Shown here in pieces: positions 32,552 to 42,153 of a stretch of 64,000 bases of DNA. The stretch covers positions 1 through 64,000 of the forward strand of contig NZ_JAAGOA010000010.1 in NCBI RefSeq assembly GCF_010550675.1, written 5' to 3'. How positions within the stretch are numbered: position 1 is the stretch's first letter; each line of letters starts with the position of its first letter. Origin of the DNA: Phytoactinopolyspora halotolerans. Its GTDB lineage: Bacteria; Actinomycetota; Actinomycetes; Jiangellales; Jiangellaceae. The notes below the pieces were generated by a model. That model had not been told where the DNA came from. It did not search any database and saw only the letters and a list, made by a program, of their open reading frames with translations. A program made the translations under genes and the position numbers.

Positions 32552-32935
32552 ATGCGCATCGGTGAGCTGTCCCGCCGCACCGGCGTCAGCGTGCGGTTGC
32601 TGCGCTACTACGAGGAACAGAACCTGCTCAGCCCGCACCGACAGCCCAGCGGTTACCGCGAGTACACCGGATCCGACGTCGACGTCGTCCGGCGCATCCG
32701 GACGCTGCTCGCGGCCGGTCTCACCACGTCGACCATCGCCGAGGTCCTGCCGTGCCTGGACGACGACGGGACGACCGTGACGCCCACCTGCGCCGACACG
32801 CTCGACGAGTTCATCCGCGAGCGGAACCGGATCGATGAGTGCATCGACGAACTCCAGGCCGCGCGGGGCATGCTCGACGCCATCATCGCCGCCACGCCCA
32901 CGCACGCCCGAGAGGATGCGAGCATGTCCCCCTAG
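32552..32935 (+). CDS. MerR-family transcriptional regulator
   Basis: 127 residues. Winged helix MRIGELSRRTGVSVRLLRYYEEQNLL with the RQPSGYREY wing, then a long dimerisation helix (~85-115). The C-terminus is short, without the cysteines expected of a metal sensor at the tip (one Cys at 68, 80 and 95 each). It probably senses a drug or small molecule and controls the divergent MFS gene. ATG at 32552 with GAAGGGG upstream. Confidence 0.88.
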   Translation: MRIGELSRRTGVSVRLLRYYEEQNLLSPHRQPSGYREYTGSDVDVVRRIRTLLAAGLTTSTIAEVLPCLDDDGTTVTPTCADTLDEFIRERNRIDECIDELQAARGMLDAIIAATPTHAREDASMSP

Positions 32936-32957
32936 GACATCCGGGAACCCGGGAGAC

Positions 32958-34217
32958 CTAGGACACCAGCTGGCTGTCCGGATGCCGGAGACGTTCCACG
33001 TCGCCCCGCAGCGCGTCCAGAACGTCCGGCACGGCGTCCGCGGAGTCGCGCGGCGATGGGAGCAGCTCTGCCAGGCTGCCGCCCGGATCGTCGACGTTCA
33101 TCGTGGAGGCAGCCAGCTGTGCCACCTTCTCCGCCACACCGGCGACGCGAGTCGCATCGTCCAGGTCGGCGAGTTCGCGGGAGAGCGTCCGGAGCCGGTC
33201 ACGGTACGACGCGAGCGTATCGACACGGTCCTCCAGCCGACGCACCACCACATCCAGGGAAAGCATGGACGTGTCGTGGACGGTCGCCGCCCGCCTGCCC
33301 GTCTCGGAGCGCGCGTCCGGTTTACCGCCGATCTCCATGCGCAGCTCCGCCACCCGGTAGCAACCCAGGGCGATGTGGCGGACTTCGTCGTCGAGGTCGA
33401 TGCGGAGCTCGTTCTCGTCCAGATGCGGCGAGCGCCACCCGGGCGTCGCGCGGATGTGCGCCACCACGGACATCAGCTGAGTCAGGACCTCGCCCTCCCG
33501 GCCGCCGCCCTTCTTGATCTTCGCCGTGTCCACCGTGATCAGCGCGTCCGAGACCGCCTTGACGTGTGCCTTCTCGATAGGCGCCGGGCCTGTCATCTCG
33601 CCGGCGGCGACCTCGGTGTTGGCGAACCAGCACCCGCCGACCAGCAGGCAGACCGCCAGATGACGGCGCACCTCGCTACTCGGCCAGTAGTCGAAGTGGC
33701 TCAGCTGCCGTTCCACCATGTCGAGATCGATCGCCTCGGCCGTCGCGGACGGCACCGCCGCACGGTCAAGCACGTACACCGACCGGCCGTACACACTGGA
33801 CATCCAATGTGCCTCGGCGCGCAGGGCCTTGATCACGCTGATCGTGTCCGCCGTGCTCCGGCCGCTGACCAGGGCAGCCATCTGCTCGTCGACGAGGTCG
33901 TCGTCGTAGAGGCTCAGGCTCGAGCCGAAGACGTCGGTCCGGCCGTAGCCGGTGGTGATCGTCAGGCGGCTGCGGAACTTGCGCGACAGCCGCCACGTCC
34001 GGATCTCGTCGGCGAGCGCCTGCCGACGCACCCAGGTCAAGGGCTCGACGACCGACTCCAAGGCGATCACCCGGGCGTTGGTGATCACCAGGCAGTCCGC
34101 CTCCGGCTTCCTCCCGTTGAGGCGGACCATCAACTCGATCCGCTCACCTGGCGCAAGCTTCAACCCGCTCTGCACCCGGCTCTTGAGCTTGTCGTGGACA
34201 TCACGGCCCACCCGCAT
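32958..34217 (-). CDS. Unknown 419-aa soluble protein
   Basis: No family recognised with confidence. Residues ~20-55 (GERIELMVRLNGRKPEADCLVITNARVIAL) look like the start of a bacterial PH-like domain. The centre is mixed alpha/beta; the C-terminal third (~330-400) is helical and charged, possibly coiled coil. No membrane span or signal peptide. ATG at 34217 has GGAGG 8 nt upstream; an upstream ATG at 34235 would add six residues. Confidence 0.65.
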   Translation of the reverse strand: MRVGRDVHDKLKSRVQSGLKLAPGERIELMVRLNGRKPEADCLVITNARVIALESVVEPLTWVRRQALADEIRTWRLSRKFRSRLTITTGYGRTDVFGSSLSLYDDDLVDEQMAALVSGRSTADTISVIKALRAEAHWMSSVYGRSVYVLDRAAVPSATAEAIDLDMVERQLSHFDYWPSSEVRRHLAVCLLVGGCWFANTEVAAGEMTGPAPIEKAHVKAVSDALITVDTAKIKKGGGREGEVLTQLMSVVAHIRATPGWRSPHLDENELRIDLDDEVRHIALGCYRVAELRMEIGGKPDARSETGRRAATVHDTSMLSLDVVVRRLEDRVDTLASYRDRLRTLSRELADLDDATRVAGVAEKVAQLAASTMNVDDPGGSLAELLPSPRDSADAVPDVLDALRGDVERLRHPDSQLVS

Positions 34218-34457
34218 GTCCGTCCTCCATATCAACCACTGCTTCGACGAAGATCACCCATGATGTTCTGAAAGCTACTCTCACAGGCATTCTTGCATCG
34301 CACAACCGAAATCGAAGATCACGCCCCATGCCATGTGACGGCCTCGCGAACCGCTATCCCCCACGCGAGGGAGCGGGTTCACCGACGCAGGTGAGGCCTC
34401 GGCTCAGCTCCTGGACGGATGCTCGGTGCAACAGCACTGAGTGACCGAGGAGCGAGC

Positions 34458-35075
34458 GTGCACACAACAGCACAGACCGGTACCGGCACCGTCCGTGGCC
34501 CCGCGTCGCCGACGCGCCACCGCGGACGGACCGAACGTCCGGTACCCCACTGGGCGAACGTCATCGCGCACATCATCCCGCTGTTGACGCTTCCGTCCGG
34601 TCTATGGCGGGTGCCGTTCGCGTTCGGGCACTCCATGGGCACGACCGATGATGACGGACGTCCGATCCAGGTCGAGGGCTGGGAATCCGTCTACATCCTC
34701 GGCCTCAGCGTCTTCGCCGAGGTCGTGGCCTTGACCGCCTTCGGCCTGGTGAGAGCCTGGGGTGAGGTCTTTCCACGGTGGATCCCCGTGATCGGCGGGC
34801 GCCGCGTGCCGCCCATGGCGGCGGTCATTCCGGCCACTCTCGGATCGCTGGCGCTGATCGCCATCTGGACCTACGGATTCCGTGACGTGTTCTTCAACTT
34901 CCAAGGACTGCCGCTACCGTTCAGCAGTGACGGGTGGGCGGCGTTGATGATCGCGTGCTACGCGCCCCTGAACCTCTGGGGGCCGCTGCTGCTCGTCCTC
35001 ACCTGGGCGTACTACCGTCGTCGGGTGCCCGCCAGGCGGCTGAGGCACGCCCCGAGCAAGCAAGGACACGGGTGA
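34458..35075 (+). CDS. Four-span membrane protein coupled to the GH89 gene
   Basis: 205 residues: a polar N-terminus of ~35 residues, then about four hydrophobic spans, ending with a basic tail (RRRVPARRLRHAP). No named family recognised; similar small membrane proteins are common in actinobacteria. GTG at 34458 has GAGGAGC upstream. Its TGA overlaps the GTG of the next gene, so the two are translationally coupled. Confidence 0.72.
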   Translation: MHTTAQTGTGTVRGPASPTRHRGRTERPVPHWANVIAHIIPLLTLPSGLWRVPFAFGHSMGTTDDDGRPIQVEGWESVYILGLSVFAEVVALTAFGLVRAWGEVFPRWIPVIGGRRVPPMAAVIPATLGSLALIAIWTYGFRDVFFNFQGLPLPFSSDGWAALMIACYAPLNLWGPLLLVLTWAYYRRRVPARRLRHAPSKQGHG

Positions 35076-37285
35076 CGGACGACGCAGGTTGCGGCGAGGC
35101 TCCGTGGAGCTTCGCCGTACGAGATCTCGCGGGGCGGGTCATGGGACCCGCTGGCGCGTCGGTCGTGCTGCGCACGCGTGATCGCTCCGCCGGGCGCCGC
35201 TATGAGTACCGCGCCGCCGGCGGCACACTGACCATCGCCGCGACCGACGCCGTCGCAGCCTGCGTCGGTCTCCATCACTATCTACGCGAACAGTGCGGGC
35301 TGGCGGTGCACTGGGACACCACGCTCCCGTTGCCGGTCCGTTCACTCCCGGACACGCCGGTGCGCAGCGGTCGACCGGCCGTCGCCGACGGCTACTACCT
35401 CAACTTCTGCACGTTCAGCTACACGATGCCGTACTGGGACTGGGCCGACTGGGAGCGCGAGATCGACTGGATGGCCCTGCACGGCATCACGATGCCGCTC
35501 GCCGTCACCGGACACGAAGCCGCCGTGCACGCCGTCTACTCCCGGTTAGGGCTCGACGATCGAGAGATCCGACGCTTCCTGGGCGGACCCGGCTACCTGC
35601 CGTTCGGCTTCATGGGCTGTGTCGACGGATTCGCGGGGCCGCTGCCGGCCAGCTGGCTGAGCAGCCACCGGGAGCTGGGCCGGCGAATTCTGCAGAGACA
35701 GCGAGCGCTCGGCATGACCCCGGTTCTGCCCGCTTTCACCGGGCACGTGCCACGACAGCTCGCGCCGGAACGCGTGCGGTCGCGGCTGTGGCAGGGATTC
35801 GAGACCTACGTCATCGACCCGCTCGATCCGCTGTACCGGCGGATCGTCGCGGAGTTCGTCCACGCACAGTCCGAGATATTCGGGACCGACCACCTGTATG
35901 CGGCGGATCCGTTCATCGAGATGGCGCCGGTCGACACCGATCCCGGCTACCCGGCGGCCGTCGCGGCGGCCACCATCGACGGTCTGCGTGCTGCGGACCC
36001 ACAGGCCACGTGGGTGCTGCAGGCATGGCCGTTCTCATATCAGCGCGAGTTCTGGACCGCCGATCGGGTCGCCGCCTTTCTCGACGCCGCACCCGACGAC
36101 GGCATGATGATCGCCGATCTCTGGGCGGAGCACGATCCGCAGTGGAAGCGTCTCGGCCGGTTCGCCGGCAAGCGGTGGCTGTGGTGTGCGCTGCTCAACT
36201 TCGGCGGCCGCACCGACCCGATCGCGGATCTGCATGCCGTACCACCTGCCGTGGACGAAGCATTGTCCGGCGAGAACCCGCCGGCCGGCATCGGCCTGGC
36301 GATGGAAGGTACCCGGAACAATCCGGTCTTCTTCGCGTTGATTGCCGATCACTTGTGGGGCCGGGTCGGCGACCTGGACGAATGGCTGCGCGGATTCGTC
36401 GCACAGAGGTACGGCTGCGTGCCCGGCATCGAGCTGTTGCGTGCCTGGCGGAACCTCGTCCAGACCGTGTACAACGCTGCTGACGTGCGCATCTTTCCCG
36501 AGCAATTCAATGGTGTGCTGACCGCGAAACCGTCGTACGCACGGATTCCGCACCACCTCGCCGAACTCCGAGCCGAGGTCGAGGGGGCGCTGTGGTATCC
36601 GCCGGCCACGCTGACCGATGCGTGGCGCCGGATGATCGCCAGTGCCGAGCAGGACGGCTCGCTCGTCCACGGCCCGTTCGGACGGGACCTGATCGACGTC
36701 GCGGTCGCGGCCATGTCGAGGGCGGCGGACATTCTCTACCTGGACGCCGTGGAACGGTCGGTCCGGCATCGCCACGCGGACCGTCCGTCGGTCGAACGTT
36801 TCTTACGGCTCTTCGACGATCTCGACCGTCTGCTTTCCACACGTGCGGAGTTCACCTTCCAGCACTGGGAGTCGCAGGCTCTGGCATGGTCGACCTGCGC
36901 GGACGATCACGCGGTCCTGGCCGACAACGCGCGACGCATGCTGACCGTGTGGGGTTCCGCAGAGAGCCCGCTGCTCGACGACTACGCCGGACGTATCTGG
37001 GGGGGCATGGTCGGCGGCTACTACAAGTCGCGGTGGAGACTGTGGGCGGACGGTCTGGACGCGGCGATCTCCCGTCCCGGTAGCCAGGACGAGCGCCTGA
37101 CGGCAGCGTTGCGCACACACAGTGAGCTGTTCATCCGCGACGGATGCGACCCGTCACCGGAACCGGTAGGCGATCTGCTCGCCGAGTCTCGCCGGCTGTT
37201 CCAGACCTACGGCGACCTCGTCGGCACAGGGTTCAGCCGAACGAACGGCCGACAGGAGCGCGTTCAGGGCCGCGTTTCTCCATAA
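35072..37285 (+). CDS. Alpha-N-acetylglucosaminidase, GH89
   Basis: 737 residues with the NAGLU architecture: N-terminal alpha/beta domain (1-100), TIM barrel and helical C-terminal domain. It removes terminal alpha-linked GlcNAc. YYLNFCTFSYTMPYWDW and the catalytic candidates Glu283 (PFIEMAP) and Glu412 (LAMEGTRNN) correspond to the human enzyme's two glutamates by motif position. No signal peptide, so it probably acts on imported saccharides in the cytoplasm. The GTG at 35072 sits in a GTGA overlap with the membrane protein gene. Confidence 0.9.
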   Translation: MTDDAGCGEAPWSFAVRDLAGRVMGPAGASVVLRTRDRSAGRRYEYRAAGGTLTIAATDAVAACVGLHHYLREQCGLAVHWDTTLPLPVRSLPDTPVRSGRPAVADGYYLNFCTFSYTMPYWDWADWEREIDWMALHGITMPLAVTGHEAAVHAVYSRLGLDDREIRRFLGGPGYLPFGFMGCVDGFAGPLPASWLSSHRELGRRILQRQRALGMTPVLPAFTGHVPRQLAPERVRSRLWQGFETYVIDPLDPLYRRIVAEFVHAQSEIFGTDHLYAADPFIEMAPVDTDPGYPAAVAAATIDGLRAADPQATWVLQAWPFSYQREFWTADRVAAFLDAAPDDGMMIADLWAEHDPQWKRLGRFAGKRWLWCALLNFGGRTDPIADLHAVPPAVDEALSGENPPAGIGLAMEGTRNNPVFFALIADHLWGRVGDLDEWLRGFVAQRYGCVPGIELLRAWRNLVQTVYNAADVRIFPEQFNGVLTAKPSYARIPHHLAELRAEVEGALWYPPATLTDAWRRMIASAEQDGSLVHGPFGRDLIDVAVAAMSRAADILYLDAVERSVRHRHADRPSVERFLRLFDDLDRLLSTRAEFTFQHWESQALAWSTCADDHAVLADNARRMLTVWGSAESPLLDDYAGRIWGGMVGGYYKSRWRLWADGLDAAISRPGSQDERLTAALRTHSELFIRDGCDPSPEPVGDLLAESRRLFQTYGDLVGTGFSRTNGRQERVQGRVSP

Positions 37286-37486
37286 GCAACGCTGGCAAAA
37301 CGTCACATGGATCGACCAAAACCCGGCCAAATGTCGCGAAAGTCACATATTTTCGGCACGCGCCTACCGCCGCGTGCGCCGGTTCATTAACACACCGACA
37401 AGCCAAGATCGAATCCGCATTTGCGTTTCCGCGTATTTCCACCCCTATCCTAAGCGATCAGCATCTACACGGATTCGCCCGGCCGG

Positions 37487-38563
37487 ATGGCCCACGGGGC
37501 GGTTGAGGACGTTGCCTCGGAGGCTCGGCGGACGCTGAGCGTCCGTAGGGTGTGCCGTTTCATCGGCACGCTGTGTTTCGTCGGCGTGATGGTCGTCGCC
37601 GGCTTGACGGTCTTCCCGTCGGCCCTGCCCGACGCGGTCGACGCAACCCGGCAACAGCCGGTCGCGCTGCTCTTGGTCGCCGGGTGCTGGGCTGCCGCCA
37701 CCGTCGCGTCCGTCGCCGGCAAACGGCTGATCGCCGTCGGCCATCTGGGCTGGCTGGACACGACCACATGTCACGTCAGCGGCACCGTCGCGAACCGCGT
37801 CGTACCCGCCGGCGTCGGCTCTGCCGGCGTCTTCATCGCCGCTCTTCGCCGCGGAGGCGCATCGACGTGCCTCGCATCCAGCATCGTCGCGCTGTGGGCC
37901 GCCGCCGGAGGCGTTATCCATGCGTCCGGCCTCGCGTTCGGTCTGGGCTGGCTGCGTTACGGGACGGCCGGCCTGGTCGTCGTTGCCGCGGTCGCCGCCT
38001 CGCTCGCCTTGCTGACTCCCACGATGCTGAGGCGAGCACGTTCGACGGCGGTTCTCGAGCGGCTCCGTCGGCGACGCCGCCGCTCGGCACAGCGGCGTCC
38101 GCGCACCGCGGTACAACGTGCAGTTCGCCGCCGCGCGCTTGACGTGGCGGACACGGCCCGGCAACTCGCATCCAGTGTCCGCGCGCGCCCGGCGATAGCC
38201 ATCGGAGCACTGCTCGCCCAGCTCGCGTCGATGCTGTGCCTGGCCATCGGCTTCGCAACGGCGGTGACCGCCTTCGCCGTCCCGGTAACCGTGGGCACCG
38301 CCATGGCCATCTACATGGCCGGCACAGCCGTGTCGGCCACGACACCGACGCCCGCGGGGATCGGCTCATCCGAGGCTGCGCTGGTGGCCGGGCTCGTCGT
38401 CGCCGGAGTCTCCTTCAGCGAGGCGTTCCCGGTCGTCCTGCTGTTCCGCGCCGTGATCCTGCTCGCGCCCATCGTCGCCGCCGCGGCCTTCGCCGGCGGG
38501 TGGGCGGCCGGCAACATCCGAGGCTGGCTAGGCAACATCCGCCCATCAGGTCAGCCGCGCTGA
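37487..38563 (+). CDS. Lysylphosphatidylglycerol-synthase-TM-like (UPF0104/YbhN) membrane protein
   Basis: 358 residues, about eight spans. The C-terminal segment TPTPAGIGSSEAALVAGLVVAGVS carries the family's PxGxGxxE motif, and RLIAVGHLGW with GTVANRVVPAGVGSAG the first signature. Only the flippase-like membrane domain is present, with no aminoacyl transferase domain. A central loop (~190-220) is very Arg-rich. ATG at 37487. The AT-richer gap upstream (37286-37486) probably holds its promoter; no clear box was identified. Confidence 0.82.
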   Translation: MAHGAVEDVASEARRTLSVRRVCRFIGTLCFVGVMVVAGLTVFPSALPDAVDATRQQPVALLLVAGCWAAATVASVAGKRLIAVGHLGWLDTTTCHVSGTVANRVVPAGVGSAGVFIAALRRGGASTCLASSIVALWAAAGGVIHASGLAFGLGWLRYGTAGLVVVAAVAASLALLTPTMLRRARSTAVLERLRRRRRRSAQRRPRTAVQRAVRRRALDVADTARQLASSVRARPAIAIGALLAQLASMLCLAIGFATAVTAFAVPVTVGTAMAIYMAGTAVSATTPTPAGIGSSEAALVAGLVVAGVSFSEAFPVVLLFRAVILLAPIVAAAAFAGGWAAGNIRGWLGNIRPSGQPR

Positions 38564-38660
38564 ATCACCGGCTCGCCGGTGGCGTAAGCCGCCGTGCGTC
38601 GGCGTCGTCTGCGCGCAAAATGGCTCGTCGGCGGCCGCCACCGCATGCCAGGGTGGCGCG

Positions 38661-39470
38661 GTGACCACAGCACCCACCACAGAGGTTCTTGCTGCGTTCG
38701 GCGCCCCCACGGCCACGCCACGTCTCCTTGACGGCGGCCAGGGACACACCTGGCGTGCCGGTGACATCGTCGTCAAACCGACCGGCGACCCGCGCGAGAC
38801 CGAATGGCGCGCCGACGTCCTGGCGTCACTCGCCGACTCCGCTGAGTTCCGCGTCGCCAGACCCGTCGGGACAGCCGACGGCGGCTGGATCGTCGACGGG
38901 TGGGAAGCCTGGCATGTCGTCGAAGGGCGCGAGGATCACCGCCGGCCCGACGACGTGCTGCGCGCCGGCGCCGCATTCCACGCGGCTCTGTCGGACATTC
39001 CACGGCCGGCCTTCCTGGACACCCGCGATGATCCGTGGACGCGCGGCGACCGCATGGCTTTCGATGAGTTTCCGCTGACGGGCAGCGACACGGTCATGCC
39101 GTTGCTGGAGGAACTGGTCGCACATCGCCGCTCCGTCGACCTGCGCTCCCAACCCGTCCACGGTGACCTTCTCGGCAACGTCCTGTTCGCCCCGGGATTG
39201 CCCCCGGCGATCATCGACTGGGTCGTGTACTACCGGCCGACCACATGGGCGGCTGCCGTCGCCGTCTGCGACGCACTGACCTGGCATGCAGCGCCGGCGG
39301 ATCTCGTGCGGCGCTGGTCGCACCTCGCTGGGTGGAAGCAGATGTTGATCCGTGCACTGATCTACCGGATCGCAACAGACGACGCACTGGCAGGGGTCGA
39401 CGGGCCTGACCCGGCCGCCCTCGTGCCCTACGGTCCGGTGATCACTGCGGTGACGGCACTGGCCGGCTAG
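38661..39470 (+). CDS. TIGR02569-like actinobacterial phosphotransferase-fold protein
   Basis: 269 residues. It has the APH-like core: DIVVKPTG in the small lobe, PVHGDLLGNVLF as catalytic loop and AIIDWVVYYRP as metal loop. This resembles a mostly uncharacterised actinobacterial family. GTG at 38661. Its stop codon overlaps that of the convergent gene by four bases. Confidence 0.78.
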   Translation: MTTAPTTEVLAAFGAPTATPRLLDGGQGHTWRAGDIVVKPTGDPRETEWRADVLASLADSAEFRVARPVGTADGGWIVDGWEAWHVVEGREDHRRPDDVLRAGAAFHAALSDIPRPAFLDTRDDPWTRGDRMAFDEFPLTGSDTVMPLLEELVAHRRSVDLRSQPVHGDLLGNVLFAPGLPPAIIDWVVYYRPTTWAAAVAVCDALTWHAAPADLVRRWSHLAGWKQMLIRALIYRIATDDALAGVDGPDPAALVPYGPVITAVTALAG

Positions 39471-39826
39471 GAGATGTCCACTGGACGGCCACGTCGGCCG
39501 TACGCGGACCAGCTCCCGGTGGTGTCCGGACCGGACGGCTCGTCATCGGCGATGTCAGGCTCCGAACGCTCCTGCTCCCTGACCTTCTTTCGCAGGTACT
39601 CCAGCTCCCGACGGCGCTCCTGAACCTGGCGGATGCCGAAGAGGAGCATGGCGACACCGGCCAGAGCGACGAATCCCGCTCCGGCGCCGGCGAGGAACAC
39701 GCCCCACGCGGGGATGTCGAAGGCGGTGTCGAAGACGTCCATCGTCACCGTTTCTCCGCCTTCCAGGACAACGACGGCGACCAGCGCGATCGCGGCCGCA
39801 AGCAGAATTATGGCGAGCACTATCAT
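39467..39826 (-). CDS. Small two-span membrane protein with charged cytoplasmic tail
   Basis: 119 residues: two hydrophobic helices (near 1-20 and 40-65), then a charged region RQVQERRRELEYLRKKVREQE that should form a coiled coil, and a polar tail. The shape resembles LapA-domain proteins. ATG at 39826 is preferred because GGAGG lies 8 nt upstream; ATG 39841 would begin inside that site. Confidence 0.65.
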   Translation of the reverse strand: MIVLAIILLAAAIALVAVVVLEGGETVTMDVFDTAFDIPAWGVFLAGAGAGFVALAGVAMLLFGIRQVQERRRELEYLRKKVREQERSEPDIADDEPSGPDTTGSWSAYGRRGRPVDIS

Positions 39827-40155
39827 GATCAAGTCCTCCATCCGGCCCGTTCGTCCGGCGCGTGGCCCGGGGGCACACTGGCGACGATGCCGATGCTCGT
39901 CTTTGGCTATTGAGTTCGTGCAACATCATTTCCACCCTCTTGCTCAGGCAAACGCCGAGAATGCCGGCGGGCGCCGACGCGGCCTGCCCCAGCCCGGCCT
40001 TCCGCTCAAGCGTCCACACTGGTCAGGTCACAGGTGGCACGGCCAGAAGATGCAAAGCGCCCTGGTCTGACCAGTTGTCGGCGCGGCACGACGGAGGATC
40101 GGTCCTGCGTGGACGACGCTGCACCGGGCCGACCGTACGGGCCACAATGGGTGGG
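39827..40155. other. Gene-free intergenic stretch
   Basis: About 330 nt between divergent genes. It presumably carries both promoters. No repeat or strong hairpin was seen. Confidence 0.4.
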
Positions 40156-40557
40156 ATGGACAGTGAGATCTTCGACGTGCATACCGGAACCGACATGGTC
40201 ACGGATGTCACATCCGTGGTGGCCCAGTTCTGCCGTGGCCGAGGCGACGGCCTGTGCCACGTATTCGTGCCCCACGCGACCGCAGGACTCGCGTTGATCG
40301 AGACGGGCGCGCGGAGCGAGCCGGACCTGGCCGACGCCGTCGACCGGCTGCTCCCCAAGGAGGACATCTACCGGCATCGGCACGGGAGTCCCGGACATGG
40401 GCGCGACCACGTGCTCCCGGCTTTCATCTCGTCGTCGCTGACGATTCCGGTGCTCTCCGGCACGCCGGCCCTCGGCACCTGGCAAAGCGTGGTGATCGTG
40501 GACTCGAATGCCGACAACAAAGACCGGAATCTACGCCTCTCGTTCCTCGCCGGCTGA
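40156..40557 (+). CDS. YjbQ/UPF0047 family protein
   Basis: 133 residues, full length for the family. Conserved features: HVFVPHATAGLALIE, then HRHGSPGHGRDHVLPAFISSSL, and GTWQSVVIVD near the C-terminus. Homologues show weak thiamine-phosphate synthase activity, but the physiological role is unsettled. ATG at 40156 with GGGTGGG directly upstream; ATG 40147 is a three-residue-longer alternative. Confidence 0.88.
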   Translation: MDSEIFDVHTGTDMVTDVTSVVAQFCRGRGDGLCHVFVPHATAGLALIETGARSEPDLADAVDRLLPKEDIYRHRHGSPGHGRDHVLPAFISSSLTIPVLSGTPALGTWQSVVIVDSNADNKDRNLRLSFLAG

Positions 40558-40683
40558 CGCCCCGGAGCGACCCGGCCGGCGCTGCGACGTGGCCCGCCCT
40601 ACGGCCGGGGGCGCGGCGTCGTCGCACGAATGCCATGGTTTAGGCTGCTTGATGATCTTCATTGCGCTGGCCGGGAGAGCACC

Positions 40684-41508
40684 ATGCAGCACGTGAATCT
40701 GCCCGACGTAGAACTCGAGTTCCACTCCGCGGGTCAGGGCCCGCCTGTCTTACTGATCCACGGAGGCAACACCGCACGCGGCTTCGAGCCATTGGCACGG
40801 CAGCCGGAGCTCGTCGACCGTTACCAGGTGGTCTGGTATTGCCGGCGTGGATATGCAGGTAGCTCGCCGGTCACCGGGTCGACCAGCATCGCGGAGCAGG
40901 CCGTGGATGCGCTGCAGCTGATCGATCACCTCGAGCTGGACGGAATTCACCTCATCGGCCACTCCCTGGGCGGGCAGATCGCCCTCGAGCTGGCGGCGAC
41001 AGCACCCGACCGGATCCGCTCGCTCACGCTGATGGAACCGCTCCTGCAAGACGTGCCGAGTGCACCGGCCTTCCTCGGTGGCATCGCCCCCGCGATGGAG
41101 GCCTACCAGGAAGGCCGCGTGGCCGACGCCGCACGGATCATGTTCGAGACGGTAGCCGGGCCGGAGTGGCCCCGCGTGGTGGCGTCGGTGCCGAGCGCCT
41201 ACGACGATGCGGTCCGCGACTCGCCGACGTTCTTCGGCGCCGAGAGCGCCGCGTTGGCCCAGTGGTCGTTCGATGCTGAACGGGCGTCGAACATCACCGC
41301 CCCGGTACTCTCCGTCGTCGGCTCGGCGAGTGGACCGTTTTTCGCCGAAGGCCGGGAACTCCTGCATTCGTGGTTCCCTGGCTGCACGGACGCGGACGTC
41401 GACGCGACCCATTTCCTTCCGCTTGAAAAGCCGGGCGCGGTCGCCGACGTGCTGGCCGGTTTCCTGGCGACGGTCGATGCCTCACAGCCCAGCGGTGGGC
41501 GCGCCTGA
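40684..41508 (+). CDS. Alpha/beta-hydrolase
   Basis: 274 residues. PPVLLIHGG forms the oxyanion region, nucleophile Ser lies in LIGHSLGG, and DATHFLPLEKPG holds the catalytic His near the end; the acid residue is probably the Asp or Glu after VLSVVGSASG. Substrate unknown. ATG at 40684. It stands alone between short intergenic gaps. Confidence 0.85.
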   Translation: MQHVNLPDVELEFHSAGQGPPVLLIHGGNTARGFEPLARQPELVDRYQVVWYCRRGYAGSSPVTGSTSIAEQAVDALQLIDHLELDGIHLIGHSLGGQIALELAATAPDRIRSLTLMEPLLQDVPSAPAFLGGIAPAMEAYQEGRVADAARIMFETVAGPEWPRVVASVPSAYDDAVRDSPTFFGAESAALAQWSFDAERASNITAPVLSVVGSASGPFFAEGRELLHSWFPGCTDADVDATHFLPLEKPGAVADVLAGFLATVDASQPSGGRA

Positions 41509-41601
41509 CATCGGCAGGTAGATCGCTGCCCACCGCTGCCGGACGACGGCCGACTCTCGGTCACGCCACCGGCGTGCGCCGTCGTCCACTGTCGCCGGCG
41601 G

Positions 41602-42153
41602 TCAGACGGGGTGACGTCCGAGGAACGCGAGGAGCTTGGTCTGCCGGTCCGCATCCTCCGGGACCGCCACCGGCGGGCCGCACACTCCCGACAGGCGGAG
41701 GTTTTCCCCCATGGACTGGGCGAATACGAACATGTCTTCGACGTCAGCCGTGGGAATGGTCTCGTCGCCGCCCGTCGCACGCGCGATGTCCCAGCCGTGG
41801 ATGACCAGGTCGAAACAGAGGAATTGCCCGGCCGTCTGCTCGATTGTCGTGCGCCCCAGGTAGCCCTCGTACTCCCGCCCGGCACGAGCCGGGTCGTCGA
41901 GGAGGTCCTGCATGGCGTCACGGACATGCCGCCACGCCGCCACCGGATCATCGTCGACGGAGGGGCCCTCGGGGAGGCTGAGGTCCGCGTAACCGGCCAT
42001 CATGGCGTGAACATCCAGCACATGGCGGAGAACGTCCCGAGCGGTCCACCCTTCGCACGGCGACGGTGCGTTCCAGGCCTCGGCAGGAACGGCCTCCACC
42101 TTCTCGGTCAGCTGGGCGGCAAGGCGGCGGTATCGATCGGCGACATCAGACAT
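41602..42153 (-). CDS. TIGR03086/MDMPI-type DinB-fold protein
   Basis: 183 residues: SPCEGWTARDVLRHVLDVHAMM with its metal-binding His, and FDLVIHGWDIARATG with the second His pair, as in mycothiol-dependent maleylpyruvate isomerase-like proteins of actinobacteria. It may be a mycothiol-dependent transferase, with unknown substrate. The ATG at 42153 overlaps the AraC gene's stop by eight bases, so the two are coupled. Confidence 0.83.
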   Translation of the reverse strand: MSDVADRYRRLAAQLTEKVEAVPAEAWNAPSPCEGWTARDVLRHVLDVHAMMAGYADLSLPEGPSVDDDPVAAWRHVRDAMQDLLDDPARAGREYEGYLGRTTIEQTAGQFLCFDLVIHGWDIARATGGDETIPTADVEDMFVFAQSMGENLRLSGVCGPPVAVPEDADRQTKLLAFLGRHPV

